Positions 36,634 to 46,628 are shown, counted from the first letter of the stretch. The stretch is DNA of 64,000 bases from CBDFGK01 sp965247075 (GCA_965247075.1 CBDFGK010000002.1:1426001-1490000), one strand, 5' to 3'. Translations and numbers: made by a program. The notes: generated by a model not told the origin, from the letters alone.

Positions 36634-38748
36634 TTACGACACCACAACTAACCTGGCTTCCAGAGGTGATAGTTGCAGGGTTAGTGATTCACCGTCGGAG
36701 TGTAATCTATCGGAGATGGCTCCATCAATACTACTCCAAAGAGCTCTAGCATCCCCGTTCAGATCGGGATATTCCAGCTTCTGCTGAACTGGAGACCTGG
36801 AATAATTCATAGCGCTGATTTGCCAGGCCTGGGAACTATCTTCTGATTTGGGAAGTTTATTCACCAAAATCACCACCCCTTCGCTGGTGACGGAGGGAAT
36901 GGCAACCAACTCGCTTTGGGCAATTCCAAGGGAGTCGCGCAGGGACAGCAGGGATTTCAGAAGAGAAGCAAAGGAATCCCGGTTCTGGAGTTGGTCAGGT
37001 AGACTGCCATAGAGTGATCGTGCCTGGGGAAGTCCCTGGATGGACCGATCCTCGCCTTCCGCTGTTCCCAGCAGGTCGTAACCACCTCGATTAATCCAGC
37101 GAGCATCATTATCTGCCACGAGCTCTTTGACCGACTCCAAGGGGATGGGCAAGGCGCCCACGAGATCCCACCCGGAAAGCACAAACACACCCGCTTGCAG
37201 GGCGTTATAGGCAGCGGCCAGCAGGTGGATTCGTTTGATTTGTTCTATCTGTTCGGGAGTAATTTGGCTGAGGTCCTGGATGTCCAGGCTAGCCGCGATC
37301 AATCCCGGCAGGGTGGAACAGATTCCCGGACTCATGGCAAAGACCTGGTTATAGCTTGCATGATCTCCAGTTGTTTTTAGAATCACGGCTTGATGAATTC
37401 GTTCAAACAGCTGATCACCCCTTTCTCGCGTCCCTTCGTACTCGAATTGCTGGTTGCCATTGACAGCCAGGTGCGTGGTTTCCAGCATCAGTTCATCATG
37501 GTTCTGCAAGCCATGCACCATTCTGATCGGTTGTATTCCGTATTCCAGCATTTGCCGCAGCATCAACCTTAGCGGGCCCCCATCTCCCATTGCCAGCGCA
37601 TACAAATACCCCGGACGGGTGACGAAGTCATAATTGAACTCTGGCCCAGACGACAAGGATTCCCTGATGCTCTCTAAATCCATATTAAGTTCCTGAAAGC
37701 TAAACCCCCCAAATTTGCGGATCATCATGCCCAAAAGATCGGTCACCTGGGTTGAAAGCGGGTGACCCGCTAACCAACCTTTCTCCAGATCGGGACGAGC
37801 TTCAATGCCCAGAAACATTGTGGCATCCAGGCGCAATCCCCTGGTGCCCAGTACTTGCAGTGAATGAAGCAGATCTGCCGTCAGCAGACGCTGAGCTCCA
37901 AAGCTCGGATCTGACCAGTTGAGGGACGGTTGCCCTTCCTTAAAAATATGCAAATAGGCCCAGCGGCGGTCTTTCCCATCCACACCCCGAACAATATCGG
38001 TAACACTCCAACTGCTTTCCTTGATCCCGGGACGGGCAAACACCTCCGCATCCAGGGCCCCGATCACAGCGTATCCACGTTGCTTGAGGGTTTGAACGAC
38101 AGCCTGGGAAAGGTTCACACTGTCTTTTCCAGGAACTATCGGGGGGAGAACAGGCCAGTCTTTGGGGCCAATTTCAATCATGGTGAAGAGACCCGGAAAC
38201 CCTGGGACATTCTGTTCTGCCAGGCGAAAGTCGGACCCTTTTCCCGTATGACCTGGCACGAGATCACCAATAATGGTAATACCATGTTGGCGTGCAGCGC
38301 TCACCATCTCTTGATAAAGACTTTGGTCACCATACAAGGGATCCACAAGCAGTTCGATGCGGTCAAAGTTGCCATCGATACTTGGCCCGTACTCTGTTCC
38401 GGTGATACTCCCCGACCGTTTCACTGGTCCGGTGTGGATCGCTTGAATACCGAGTTCAGAGAGTGTTTTATGAAGTTGGGCGTCGCCGAGGATTTCCAGG
38501 GCTTTGCTGCCCTTGTGGCCCATCAGAGAATCAGGATAAGCCGAAAACCAGACGGAGCTCAGCTTAAGGGCATCTTCCGGTCGAGAGCGCCCATAGGGGT
38601 ATCGCCACTGATGTGACTTTCCTGCAAAGGACTGCACCAACTGCTCATACTTCAACAGCATGGAACGGTTTTTAAGCCATTCTATATAGCTTGGAAGTTC
38701 TACCTGACCCGGTGCAACCCGGGTTGGGGAGCTATCGGTCGCACTCAC
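36634..38748 (-). CDS. GH13 alpha-glucan enzyme, maltose glucosyltransferase/trehalose synthase-like
   Basis: 704 residues. GH13 hallmarks: GDLVPGHTGKG (region I-like), GLRLDA with the nucleophile Asp, FQELN with the acid Glu, and LQNHDE. It belongs to a divergent group often annotated as maltose alpha-D-glucosyltransferase (WFSAYPDSLM, IQAIHTGPVKRSGSI, YLHIFKEGQPSLNW). No signal peptide is present, so it is cytoplasmic. The start overlaps the MFS gene stop (ATGA). Trehalose or maltose metabolism is likely; the exact reaction is not certain. Confidence 0.8.
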   Translation of the reverse strand: MSATDSSPTRVAPGQVELPSYIEWLKNRSMLLKYEQLVQSFAGKSHQWRYPYGRSRPEDALKLSSVWFSAYPDSLMGHKGSKALEILGDAQLHKTLSELGIQAIHTGPVKRSGSITGTEYGPSIDGNFDRIELLVDPLYGDQSLYQEMVSAARQHGITIIGDLVPGHTGKGSDFRLAEQNVPGFPGLFTMIEIGPKDWPVLPPIVPGKDSVNLSQAVVQTLKQRGYAVIGALDAEVFARPGIKESSWSVTDIVRGVDGKDRRWAYLHIFKEGQPSLNWSDPSFGAQRLLTADLLHSLQVLGTRGLRLDATMFLGIEARPDLEKGWLAGHPLSTQVTDLLGMMIRKFGGFSFQELNMDLESIRESLSSGPEFNYDFVTRPGYLYALAMGDGGPLRLMLRQMLEYGIQPIRMVHGLQNHDELMLETTHLAVNGNQQFEYEGTRERGDQLFERIHQAVILKTTGDHASYNQVFAMSPGICSTLPGLIAASLDIQDLSQITPEQIEQIKRIHLLAAAYNALQAGVFVLSGWDLVGALPIPLESVKELVADNDARWINRGGYDLLGTAEGEDRSIQGLPQARSLYGSLPDQLQNRDSFASLLKSLLSLRDSLGIAQSELVAIPSVTSEGVVILVNKLPKSEDSSQAWQISAMNYSRSPVQQKLEYPDLNGDARALWSSIDGAISDRLHSDGESLTLQLSPLEARLVVVS

Positions 38749-40022
38749 GACGCAGACCCTGCCGCCGGAATGACATGCCCTTCATGATCCGTCGCCGGTA
38801 TTTGATCGGTTTCTCGTTTGAACAGATACAAAACAAAAATAATCACGGTGATGGGAATCAAAGAAAAGTAGAAAGCCGTCTTACCACCAAAATGCTCGAA
38901 CAGGGTACCGGTAATAATCGATCCGGTGGTGCCACCCAGCGCCGAAAACACCACGATCAAGCCAGACATCGGCGCGTGTTGCCGCTTTGGAAGCGCGGAC
39001 AATATCACCGAATTGATCGCCGGGTATACCGGCGAAATACATATCCCGATCAATGGAAACATAAAGGCGGCCAGCGGCGCGTCGAACCAGCTGCTCGCTT
39101 GAGCACCTGTTCCGGCCCCTGCCAGCGGTAGCGCGACAAGCACCAGAGCTGCGGCCAGCAACAGGCACGTAACCAGCACCTTGAACCAGTCCAATCTGGT
39201 GAAAACAATGGCTGCAATAAACCGACCCAAGGCCGTGGAGGCAGCCAGGATACTGGCCATCTGGATGCTCAGCGAAGGCGACAGGTTTAAAATCCTGCTA
39301 TTGAACGTCGGTAGCCAGGTCATGATGCTCTGTTCTATCATCACATACAAAAATGCACAAATGATGAATATCAACACTAGCGGCTTGATGCTAAGGCGTA
39401 GCATGTCTGAAAATTCCGTCGCCAGTGATGATGGTCCCTCGGCGTGGACCGCAGTTTCATCCAGGCGTGTAAAGAACATCAGGGTGAAGGCGAAAAAGGA
39501 CAAAACTGATAAAACGTAATAGACACTCAGCCAACTGTGCGAACCTGGATTCTGGTCATCCACAAAGCCACTGAAAATAAAATAGCCAGACACAACACCC
39601 ACCATGAAAAAGGACTCGAGAAAATTCATCAGGCTAACGTGTTCCTTCCTGTTGTCAGTAACCAGACCAATAGACGCAAACACTGAGACCTTGACCAGTG
39701 CAAAGCTCACACCGGTAATCGCAAACATCAGCTTCGTCATCCAGAACGTCGGGGTTTGCGGCATAGCGAGGCAGACTATGCCAATGAGACCGAGTGCCAT
39801 CAGCATGGTGCGCTTGTAGCCAATACGGGCAATGAACGAGGCCACGAGGAAGGACGTGAATGCGATACTGAGATCCTTGAACGCTTCCAGCACACTGGCG
39901 GAAGATTCACTGACCAGATAGGTATTCTGCACCTGAAAAATCACCGTACCCACGCTGTTCAACAGGATCGCAAATATAAAGTAGTTAATGAACAGAGAAA
40001 GTTTAATAGCCCAGAATTTCAT
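38745..40022 (-). CDS. MFS permease, sugar-type
   Basis: 425 residues with about twelve membrane segments and the MFS-type loop ARIGYKRTMLMALG between helices 2 and 3. It lies between a TonB-dependent receptor and the GH13 enzyme, with overlap to the latter, so it probably brings the oligosaccharide (maltose or trehalose type) across the inner membrane. The substrate is inferred from context only. Confidence 0.85.
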   Translation of the reverse strand: MKFWAIKLSLFINYFIFAILLNSVGTVIFQVQNTYLVSESSASVLEAFKDLSIAFTSFLVASFIARIGYKRTMLMALGLIGIVCLAMPQTPTFWMTKLMFAITGVSFALVKVSVFASIGLVTDNRKEHVSLMNFLESFFMVGVVSGYFIFSGFVDDQNPGSHSWLSVYYVLSVLSFFAFTLMFFTRLDETAVHAEGPSSLATEFSDMLRLSIKPLVLIFIICAFLYVMIEQSIMTWLPTFNSRILNLSPSLSIQMASILAASTALGRFIAAIVFTRLDWFKVLVTCLLLAAALVLVALPLAGAGTGAQASSWFDAPLAAFMFPLIGICISPVYPAINSVILSALPKRQHAPMSGLIVVFSALGGTTGSIITGTLFEHFGGKTAFYFSLIPITVIIFVLYLFKRETDQIPATDHEGHVIPAAGSAS

Positions 40023-40089
40023 CAGCGAATTTCTCCACGCCGTAACCGTTAAGAAAACCTCGTTACCTTGCTAAAGGCGCGGGTGCCGC

Positions 40090-42378
40090 TCAGAAATTAT
40101 AGGCCACGCTGGCCCGGTAAGTTCTTGGCATGATGAAGCGGCCATTAGGTGCCGCTGGATTCCGGGGATCACCTTCGGTTAGCCCTTCTTCATCGGTGAC
40201 GTTATCAGCCGAAAGTTGGAAAGACAAGTTCTCACCGGCATAGAAAATAACGCCCAGATCCAGTTTTTCGTAACCATCCAAAGTTACCTCATTGCCATTG
40301 TCTGAGTACCGATCATCGACAGCTGAGATCGTGCTGTAAATGGTCGCAGACATACCATTGCCAAACTCGAAGTCATAGCTCGGTGACAAGCGTAGCTGCC
40401 AGGGCGGTTGGCGCTGCGCTTCGTTGCCTTCATTGTCGGGGTTGGTGGGGCTGTCGGTTATTTCAGTCTCCTGGATAGTGGCGTTCACCGAGATCGAAAA
40501 GCCACTGTCGAGAAACCAGCGGCCATCAATCTCCAGGCCATAAGCCTCAAAACTCTGGGTCTGTGGCGGTGCACCGGGTACTGTCACAGAACTTTGCCCG
40601 TCGGTTTCGTTGCCAAACAGCGTCAGATAGGCAGAGAAATTGTCAAATCCCGCTTTGTAGCCAAGCTCGAACTGCTTGACTTCCTGGATCAGGTCACCGC
40701 CGCTCTCGAACACACCGAAGTTGTCACGAAAGTCGTCAAAAGTGGGAAATTTGTAGCCCTGGCTGAAGCGCGCGAATACGCCCTGATTCTCACCGATATT
40801 GACATTGGCCCCAACAGTGTAGGAGGTTTCTGACTCGTCATAACCATTCACGACCTTGTCAATCATGCCATCGAGTCCTTCATCGACGCTGTAGTCCACT
40901 TCGTGGGTCTCATTGCGAACACCGACATCCAGGGACAGCAGGTCGGTTACCCGGTAAGCGCCAGCGGCATAGAAGGCAAGGGATGTCGCATCACCGTCGG
41001 CATCGATATCGAAGTTCCAGGCGCAGCTGTCGATATCAGGGGCGTTACAGGCAATACCGTCGATGATCTCGCCACCCCGCTCAACTACGTAATAGTCATG
41101 GTTGCCCAGCGACCAGAATTCGTTAACCGATGCCGTGGCCGTATATAAACCCAGTGTCAAATCGAACTTATCGTAGTTACCACTCAGAGCCAGGTTGTTG
41201 GTAAAAGACTCAATCTCCTTGCGCACTTCCCAGAGACCAAACTGTTGAATAAATTCTCCACTGCCAATGGCGTGTCCGGTGATCCGGCCTGTGAGCGCAC
41301 CGGTTACCACCGCCCCAGGGTCCGTATCCGGATCAGTCAGCAAGTCACCGACATTAACCGCGCCGCCATTGGGCACCAGCCCAACGGTGTCCGCGTCACC
41401 AGAGGTATAGTTGAGGCTGTCACTGAGAGACCAGCGGTCATTGATTTCCAGATCAAAGGTGACACCGGTAATAGACCCGTCCCAGCCACGCCCATCGCTC
41501 AGGTCGACAGACCTGCTCTCGCTATTCGGCCCTACAAGTATGGCTCCCTTGCGATTGAGAGTACCAACCTGCGTATACTCATTGTTATCCGCTTTTGGCG
41601 CATTCAGTGCGCCAGGCAGGTACCAGGTACCATGGTCATCGGTATTGCGGTGGTACACGCTGATCGTACCGTTGTCTAGCTCTTTGGTGATCTTGACTGT
41701 AAATTGATTGCCTTTCTCCGCACTGAACCCGGCATCGCGGATACCCGGTGAAGATGTCACATAGCCACCGACCATATAATATAGACCATCGCCTAATGGT
41801 CCGCTGACAAGCGCATCAAATCGTTGCAGGTCGTAGTCTGATGTAGTGTATTTGACCAAACCTTCTGTTTCCTCACCGCCGGACTTGAGCAGGAAGTTGG
41901 TGGTCAGGCCTGGCTGCCCGTTATCCTGGACCGACTGCGGACCACCGCGAAGTCCTTCCATCCTCTCGACAGTTTCATCGATGCGAAACAAGGTAGTGTT
42001 TTCCAGAAAAGATAGTGTCGGTGGTGGGTATACGGGGGCTCCTTCGACCTGCAGGGTCAGAAACGGCGCATCGCCACCACCCGGAAAGCCGCGCACGAAT
42101 ACGTTGGCCCCGGCGACTCCACCTGAACTTTCCGCCCACACACCAGGTACGTTTTTCAACAAGTCTGCGGTACTCTTCGGCGAAAAACGACGGATATCGT
42201 CTTCGTTAACATTTGTAATTGCGAATCCCGCATCCAGTTTACGCATTTCAGAGCCGCCAGGTGTGCCCGTGACAATGACTTCCTCAAGCATTGGCTGCCT
42301 GGACTCCTGTGCCAGGACGATAGTAGGTATACAAAAAAGTACACTTTGAACCGCTAAAGTCAATTTTGATATTTTCAT
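40090..42378 (-). CDS. TonB-dependent receptor of the alpha-glucan locus
   Basis: 762 residues. Signal peptide (LFCIPTIVLA), TonB box-like LEEVIVTGTP, plug domain (DLLKNVPGVWAESSGG, VEGAPVYPPPT, VERMEGLRGG), and a 22-strand barrel ending in FIMPRTYRASVAYNF with terminal Phe. First gene of the TonB-MFS-GH13 unit, divergent from the LacI regulator, with three operators in between. The substrate is probably a maltodextrin- or trehalose-like sugar, judged by context. Confidence 0.92.
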   Translation of the reverse strand: MKISKLTLAVQSVLFCIPTIVLAQESRQPMLEEVIVTGTPGGSEMRKLDAGFAITNVNEDDIRRFSPKSTADLLKNVPGVWAESSGGVAGANVFVRGFPGGGDAPFLTLQVEGAPVYPPPTLSFLENTTLFRIDETVERMEGLRGGPQSVQDNGQPGLTTNFLLKSGGEETEGLVKYTTSDYDLQRFDALVSGPLGDGLYYMVGGYVTSSPGIRDAGFSAEKGNQFTVKITKELDNGTISVYHRNTDDHGTWYLPGALNAPKADNNEYTQVGTLNRKGAILVGPNSESRSVDLSDGRGWDGSITGVTFDLEINDRWSLSDSLNYTSGDADTVGLVPNGGAVNVGDLLTDPDTDPGAVVTGALTGRITGHAIGSGEFIQQFGLWEVRKEIESFTNNLALSGNYDKFDLTLGLYTATASVNEFWSLGNHDYYVVERGGEIIDGIACNAPDIDSCAWNFDIDADGDATSLAFYAAGAYRVTDLLSLDVGVRNETHEVDYSVDEGLDGMIDKVVNGYDESETSYTVGANVNIGENQGVFARFSQGYKFPTFDDFRDNFGVFESGGDLIQEVKQFELGYKAGFDNFSAYLTLFGNETDGQSSVTVPGAPPQTQSFEAYGLEIDGRWFLDSGFSISVNATIQETEITDSPTNPDNEGNEAQRQPPWQLRLSPSYDFEFGNGMSATIYSTISAVDDRYSDNGNEVTLDGYEKLDLGVIFYAGENLSFQLSADNVTDEEGLTEGDPRNPAAPNGRFIMPRTYRASVAYNF

Positions 42379-42456
42379 TTTTTTACCCTCGCTAGCTTAA
42401 CTTTCAACTTACTAAAGTGAATTACAACCGAGACTGCAAAGTATTTCAGCACATGA

Positions 42457-42516
42457 TGAAATGCATTGCAACAAAATTATGCAACGCATTTCAATACCAT
42501 TTTGCAATGCATTTCA
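42457..42516. promoter_or_regulatory. Three evenly spaced LacI-type operators
   Basis: TGAAATGCATTGCA at 42457-42470, TGCAACGCATTTCA at 42480-42493 and TGCAATGCATTTCA at 42503-42516. The third is the exact reverse complement of the first, and the second differs by one base. All centres are 23 bases apart. The consensus TGMAAYGCRTTKCA is a typical LacI-family half-symmetric operator, placed between the receptor and lacI genes. Confidence 0.8.
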
Positions 42517-42638
42517 GATCGCCTTATACTGAATCGGAATTAGCATGGGAATTGAGCAGGCACATTCGGCTCTGGGTTTTTATACCACGCGCCGCCATTG
42601 TGGAAATACCGGTCACCCCCGCAAGGAGTAGTCAGATA

Positions 42639-43652
42639 ATGTCCAACAAACGAGCCACTACAATGGACGATATCGCCAAGTTTGCGAAGGTATCCAAGCC
42701 CACTGTATCGCGGGCGCTGGGCGATAGCCCACTGGTCAACGCCAAAACCCGTGAACACGTGCTGGCGGTTGCTCGTCAGCACGGCTACGCTGTCAATCGC
42801 AACGCGCAAAAGCTACGACACAAGCGCACTAATACCATCGCGGTATCAATCGACTTTCAATCGCATATAAAAAACCACATTTCAGACCCGTTCATCTTCG
42901 AATTGCTTGCCGGTGTGTCCGAGGCACTGGGAAATTTGAACCAGGATTTACTGCTTACCGCCCCATCTCACAATGATATGGAAAGCTTTCAGCACATGCT
43001 GCTGTCGCGCGGCGCGGACGGATTTATCTTTCTCGGTCAGGGTCACCGTGAAAAAATGATTGCTGATTTCGCCGCAACGGGTGCCCCACTCGTTGCTTGG
43101 GGGGCGCCACGCCGGAATAAAACCGGCTACTGTGTGGTGGGAAGCGACAATCTTCTCGGGGGTCAGCTGGCAGGCAGGTATTTTCTCGAACAGAGTCGTC
43201 ATAACTTCCTGTTTGTTGGTGATACCTCCCATAGTGAGTTCTACTGGCGCCGCAAGGGCCTGCAGCAAATTGTAGACAAGTGCGCAAATCACATTACACT
43301 GGACGACGTGGTGCTGAGCAATTTTTCTTATGAGTCGGCGTTTGCGGTTGCCAAGAAGTACCTCGGCGAGACCCGAACTCTACCAGATGCAGTGTTTGCC
43401 TACAGCGACACAGCAGCGATGGCATTCATTCGTGTACTTATCGGCATGGGTTTGAGTATTCCTGGCGATGTTTCAGTTATCGGTTACAACGATATCCCTT
43501 CAACAGACTTTTTCAGCCCCTCTCTCACCACCATTCGACAGGACACCTACAAGGCCGGTTCCGTGCTGGTCAAAAAGCTGATGAAAATTATCGACGGCAA
43601 ACGAGTTCGCTCCGAAACGATCAAAACAGAGTTGGTTGTCAGAGCGACTTGA
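42639..43652 (+). CDS. LacI-family repressor of the alpha-glucan locus
   Basis: 337 residues from the ATG at 42639 with AAGGAG upstream; the frame is open further up but runs over the operators. N-terminal HTH (TMDDIAKFAKVSKPTVSRAL) with hinge, then a periplasmic-binding-like domain (RGADGFIFLGQGHRE, DAVFAYSDTAAMAFI, DVSVIGYNDIP). Divergent from the TonB receptor operon, so it probably represses that operon and itself through the three sites. Inducer unknown. Confidence 0.92.
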   Translation: MSNKRATTMDDIAKFAKVSKPTVSRALGDSPLVNAKTREHVLAVARQHGYAVNRNAQKLRHKRTNTIAVSIDFQSHIKNHISDPFIFELLAGVSEALGNLNQDLLLTAPSHNDMESFQHMLLSRGADGFIFLGQGHREKMIADFAATGAPLVAWGAPRRNKTGYCVVGSDNLLGGQLAGRYFLEQSRHNFLFVGDTSHSEFYWRRKGLQQIVDKCANHITLDDVVLSNFSYESAFAVAKKYLGETRTLPDAVFAYSDTAAMAFIRVLIGMGLSIPGDVSVIGYNDIPSTDFFSPSLTTIRQDTYKAGSVLVKKLMKIIDGKRVRSETIKTELVVRAT

Positions 43653-43675
43653 ATCGAGCTTCGGCTTGAGGCTAT

Positions 43676-44258
43676 TTACCTGTACGTATTTCGCAGGGCT
43701 TCAATACAACCACGTAAACCCGGGTGTTCTGCGAGCACGATTGCCAGCGGTATCGTCATGCAAATTCCGGTAAATCGCCCCTTGTTAACAAATCGCTGCC
43801 GAAACAGCTCTTCATCTAAAAGACCCAGAAGCCCGGGTAAAATACCTCCCGAGAGATAAACCCCCATCGGTCGCGCCCATCATCAATGCGACGTCGCCGG
43901 CGACCGATGCTAAAATTGAAAAAAGTCGGTGACCGCCCGCAGGCAGTATTCATCACCAGCATACGCACCAGCGGTAACGTCCGGCGCGGACAACTCTCTT
44001 TCATTGCCATCCAGGCGGCAATTGGCCCAGTACAGATTGGCTAGTCCCATACCAGATGGGAAACGCGCTCGTAGTGCTGCCAGAGTACTTTGAGCAGGAC
44101 TGTTTCGTGATCATCATGGGGGCAAGGCCAATATGGCCAGCCTCGGAGGGAAGGATTTCGCCTGTTGCAAGCATCGCCGACACTTCCAGGGAAGTTTGCA
44201 ACTCTGACCGCCTGAATGACCAGTGGTTATTGGAAGTATAGGGGGTATAAACAAGCAA
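43676..44258 (-). pseudogene. glk: Glucokinase (ROK-unrelated Glk type) pseudogene, several frame breaks
   Basis: Pieces of a Glk are spread over all three reverse frames. Near 44258 are WSFRRSELQTSLE and GEILPSEAGHIGLAP. Near 43940-44010 are ERELSAPDVTAGAYAG and EYCLRAVTDFFNF, followed by LASVAGDVALMMGATDG in another frame. At 43676-43867 is GVYLSGGILPGLLGLLDEEL..FVNKGRFTG in a third. At least two frameshifts and a deletion of the middle make it inactive. It would have phosphorylated glucose released by the neighbouring GH13 pathway. The 260 bases beyond it (to 44520) show nothing recognisable. Confidence 0.85.
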
Positions 44259-44520
44259 GCCGATTAGCCTACTCCCTTCAATGCACCTCTGTTACTGGTG
44301 TGATTTTCAAAACCGTTACCAAAATGTCCATCAGTATCGTCAGAGAGCTAAAAAGATACGCCCTCAATTGATGAATTCCTCCACATGCCCAAGCGCAGCC
44401 CTGCAAGCCTTATGGTCACATCTTCCCTGAATAGTAGCTGGTGTTTTAGTTCGGCATCCGTTGCTCAAACATGGGAAACTGCGCGGGCGAAGTAGATCGA
44501 GCGGTGAGCATTGAGTTGAA

Positions 44521-44781
44521 TTATGCCACCTTCAATCGTGCTTCCCACAAGTCATAATCAGCTTGCATTCGCACCCACATATCAGCACTGGTGCCGATGC
44601 TTGACTCTAGAACAATGGCGAATGAAGGCGAGATACCACGCTTGCCGTTAACGATCTCATTAATTTTACGCGCCGCACAGCCACACCGCTGAGCAAGTGT
44701 CGTTTGGTTAAGACCCAACTCGGACATATACACCTCGGACAGTACTTTGCCGGGGTGTAGCGGTGAGGGATTAGAAATCAT
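44521..44781 (-). CDS. higA: HigA-type antitoxin
   Basis: 86 residues. The XRE helix-turn-helix is GLNQTTLAQRCGCAARKINEIVNGKRGIS, then the HigA-typical tail FAIVLESSIGTSADMWVRMQADYDLW. It starts two bases after the stop of the higB remnant with GGAGG upstream, the usual toxin-first order. Because the toxin is split by an IS element, the antitoxin is now an orphan; the IS also separates it from its native promoter. Confidence 0.92.
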   Translation of the reverse strand: MISNPSPLHPGKVLSEVYMSELGLNQTTLAQRCGCAARKINEIVNGKRGISPSFAIVLESSIGTSADMWVRMQADYDLWEARLKVA

Positions 44782-44834
44782 AATTAGCCTCCATGATAAT
44801 TTTCAATGCAAACCTCGGAGAATTCACCACGTTT

Positions 44835-46107
44835 CACTGCTGTCCCGTTAACTTTCATATGAGTTTCATTTGATTGACATCGGGCAGTCTGCCATCAGGC
44901 GGATCACCCCTTAACAACGCCATCAGGTCACGCTTATCAAACAAATTAAGCTGCAGTAATCGCAATAGCTGCTGCATACTCTTTGTGAGTCCAGACTGAA
45001 ACTTCAGAAATGCAATTAGCAGGTATACGCACATCGCTATCCATATTTGAGTCATCACTGCATTCTTGCTCGTGCCAACAAACGATTTGATTTTCAGGTT
45101 CTGTTTTATCCACTTAAAGAATAATTCCACTTGCCACCTGGCTTTGTAGACATCGGCAATCGTCTTGGCTGCCAGTTTGAAATTGTTTGTTACAAACACA
45201 TAGTGCTTACCCGTCTCCGCATCTTTGTAGCCAACCCGCCTTAATCGAACAGGACATTTTTTGGAGACCTGGGGGCCGGTGAATTCTATCGTTTGATCAC
45301 ACGTCAAACCTTTGCCTTTCAGCACCGATCGACGCTCGATAATGCGGTATTTTGCATTGCTCTTAAGCCGGGTGACGAAGAAAATACCCTTATCTGTCAA
45401 TTGCTTATACCAAACGTAATCATTGTAGGCTTTATCAATTGCAATAATACTTCCCTTAGGAAATATGAGCGTGCGACCCACTGTTACATCGTGCTTCTTC
45501 CCTTCCGTGACGACCACAAACTCCGGCAAATAACCCGCATGATTCAAACCGACGTGCAGTTTAATCGCTCCTTTGGTGGTGCGAAAATCAGCCCAGGGAA
45601 ACGCAGACAAACACAAGTCGATGGTGGACGCGTCCAGCGAATAAAGCGGGTGAGTAAATCTGAAACTATGATCAGGCGCCACGCCTTGGCAGCGAGTTAA
45701 CAGTTTTCCAAACAGCGCTTCGTACAGAGCATAAGGCTTATCTTCATTGATGCGCGATAGGTTAGATCGCGACAGCTTCGCGCTGCCCAGGTGGTAAAGG
45801 CGATGCATTTGCGCCGACATATTATCCACGATATCACGCAAGCTGTTTCGACCAGACAATTGAGCCATCGTCAGCGACACAAACTGTGACCAGCGGGAGG
45901 CTTTACGAAAGGAACGGCCAGAATGATGTTGTTTGGCAAGGGTCTCAAATTCATGTCTCGGAACAAGTTTTAGTATTTGTGACAGGATCGTATTACAATG
46001 CGCCATGGTCTGGTTCCCTCTATTTATACACTGTTTTTTAGACAATCTCATTGTATCAATTGTGGCGGAATCAGACCTCCTTATTTCTCCTTAACGGGAC
46101 AGCAGTG
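44835..46107 (-). mobile_element. IS4-family insertion sequence, complete
   Basis: 1273 bases with perfect 17-base terminal inverted repeats (CACTGCTGTCCCGTTAA at 44835-44851; its complement at 46091-46107). The flanking 9-base target duplication ACCACGTTT is at 44826-44834 and 46108-46116. Exact ends and an intact transposase indicate a recent, probably still active insertion. Confidence 0.95.
44855..46006 (-). CDS. IS4-family transposase
   Basis: 383 residues from the ATG at 46006 (GAGGGA upstream), where homology starts (MAHCNTILSQILKLVPRHEF). An N-terminal DUF4372-type domain precedes the DDE core: YSLDAST (first Asp), IIAIDKAYND (second Asp) and the Y-x2-R-x3-E-x6-K signature YKARWQVELFFKWIKQ (Glu). 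The frame is intact and full length for this group. Confidence 0.95.
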   Translation of the reverse strand: MAHCNTILSQILKLVPRHEFETLAKQHHSGRSFRKASRWSQFVSLTMAQLSGRNSLRDIVDNMSAQMHRLYHLGSAKLSRSNLSRINEDKPYALYEALFGKLLTRCQGVAPDHSFRFTHPLYSLDASTIDLCLSAFPWADFRTTKGAIKLHVGLNHAGYLPEFVVVTEGKKHDVTVGRTLIFPKGSIIAIDKAYNDYVWYKQLTDKGIFFVTRLKSNAKYRIIERRSVLKGKGLTCDQTIEFTGPQVSKKCPVRLRRVGYKDAETGKHYVFVTNNFKLAAKTIADVYKARWQVELFFKWIKQNLKIKSFVGTSKNAVMTQIWIAMCVYLLIAFLKFQSGLTKSMQQLLRLLQLNLFDKRDLMALLRGDPPDGRLPDVNQMKLI

Positions 46108-46427
46108 ACCACGTTTATATTTGAAGGTGATGCACCAAGGCAATTTAATCGTGACACTCCAACACTCCGCTCTGTTGCCCTGCAACTTATGGAGCCCTAT
46201 CGTCGGTGGCAGCCACCGTAGCAACCACACTGCCGACCCCTACATAATCTGCCGGTATATAAGGCTTCTCACAACTTTATATGGAACAGGTATATGGGCA
46301 TCGGCGTCGAGAGGGATATTTTGGGCTTCAAGGGGCAGCGGGTCAATCACATAAGACTGGACGAATAGAGTCGTAGCGTTCTACTTTTGTTCAGTATCAT
46401 CTCGTATTGGAAGAGGCTGGATGTTTA

Positions 46428-46616
46428 TTACACGTTGTTCAAGATGTTGCAGTGGGCGAGTATTGCCCCCTTGGGGTTGCCGGTAGTGCCACGGGTGAAC
46501 TGAATATTAATGGCGTCATCGGGCTGCAATACATCCTTCAGTTCCCGCAGGCGCTGATACTCCGATTCACCACCGCAGACGTAGCTTCCAGTCAATTTCG
46601 TCATCACTTTAAACAT
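46428..46616 (-). pseudogene. Fragment of an AMP-forming acyl-CoA synthetase
   Basis: 62 codons with LQPDDAINIQFTRGTTGNP followed by KGAILAHCNILNN, the P-loop-like AMP-binding motif of acyl-CoA synthetases. The usual Ser of SGTTG is Arg here. The frame stops soon after and neither the N-terminal nor the C-terminal domain is present. It abuts the TonB receptor gene. The 200 bases to its right (46226-46427) show nothing. Confidence 0.8.
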
Positions 46617-46628
46617 CCAGCAGCATTG

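Larger units (their letters stand above)
44784..46225 (-). pseudogene. higB: HigB toxin gene split by an IS4-family insertion
   Basis: Removing the IS and one target copy gives a continuous reverse frame: GLHKLQGNRAECWSVTIKLP, then WCITFKYKRGEFSEVC, then IENYHGG and a stop. This matches the C-terminal half of HigB (LHPLKG...WRITF...DYH). The break falls between K-Y-K-R and G-E-F-S. The N-terminal part upstream of about 46225 is not recognisable and has an in-frame stop, so the toxin was perhaps already decayed. Confidence 0.82.
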
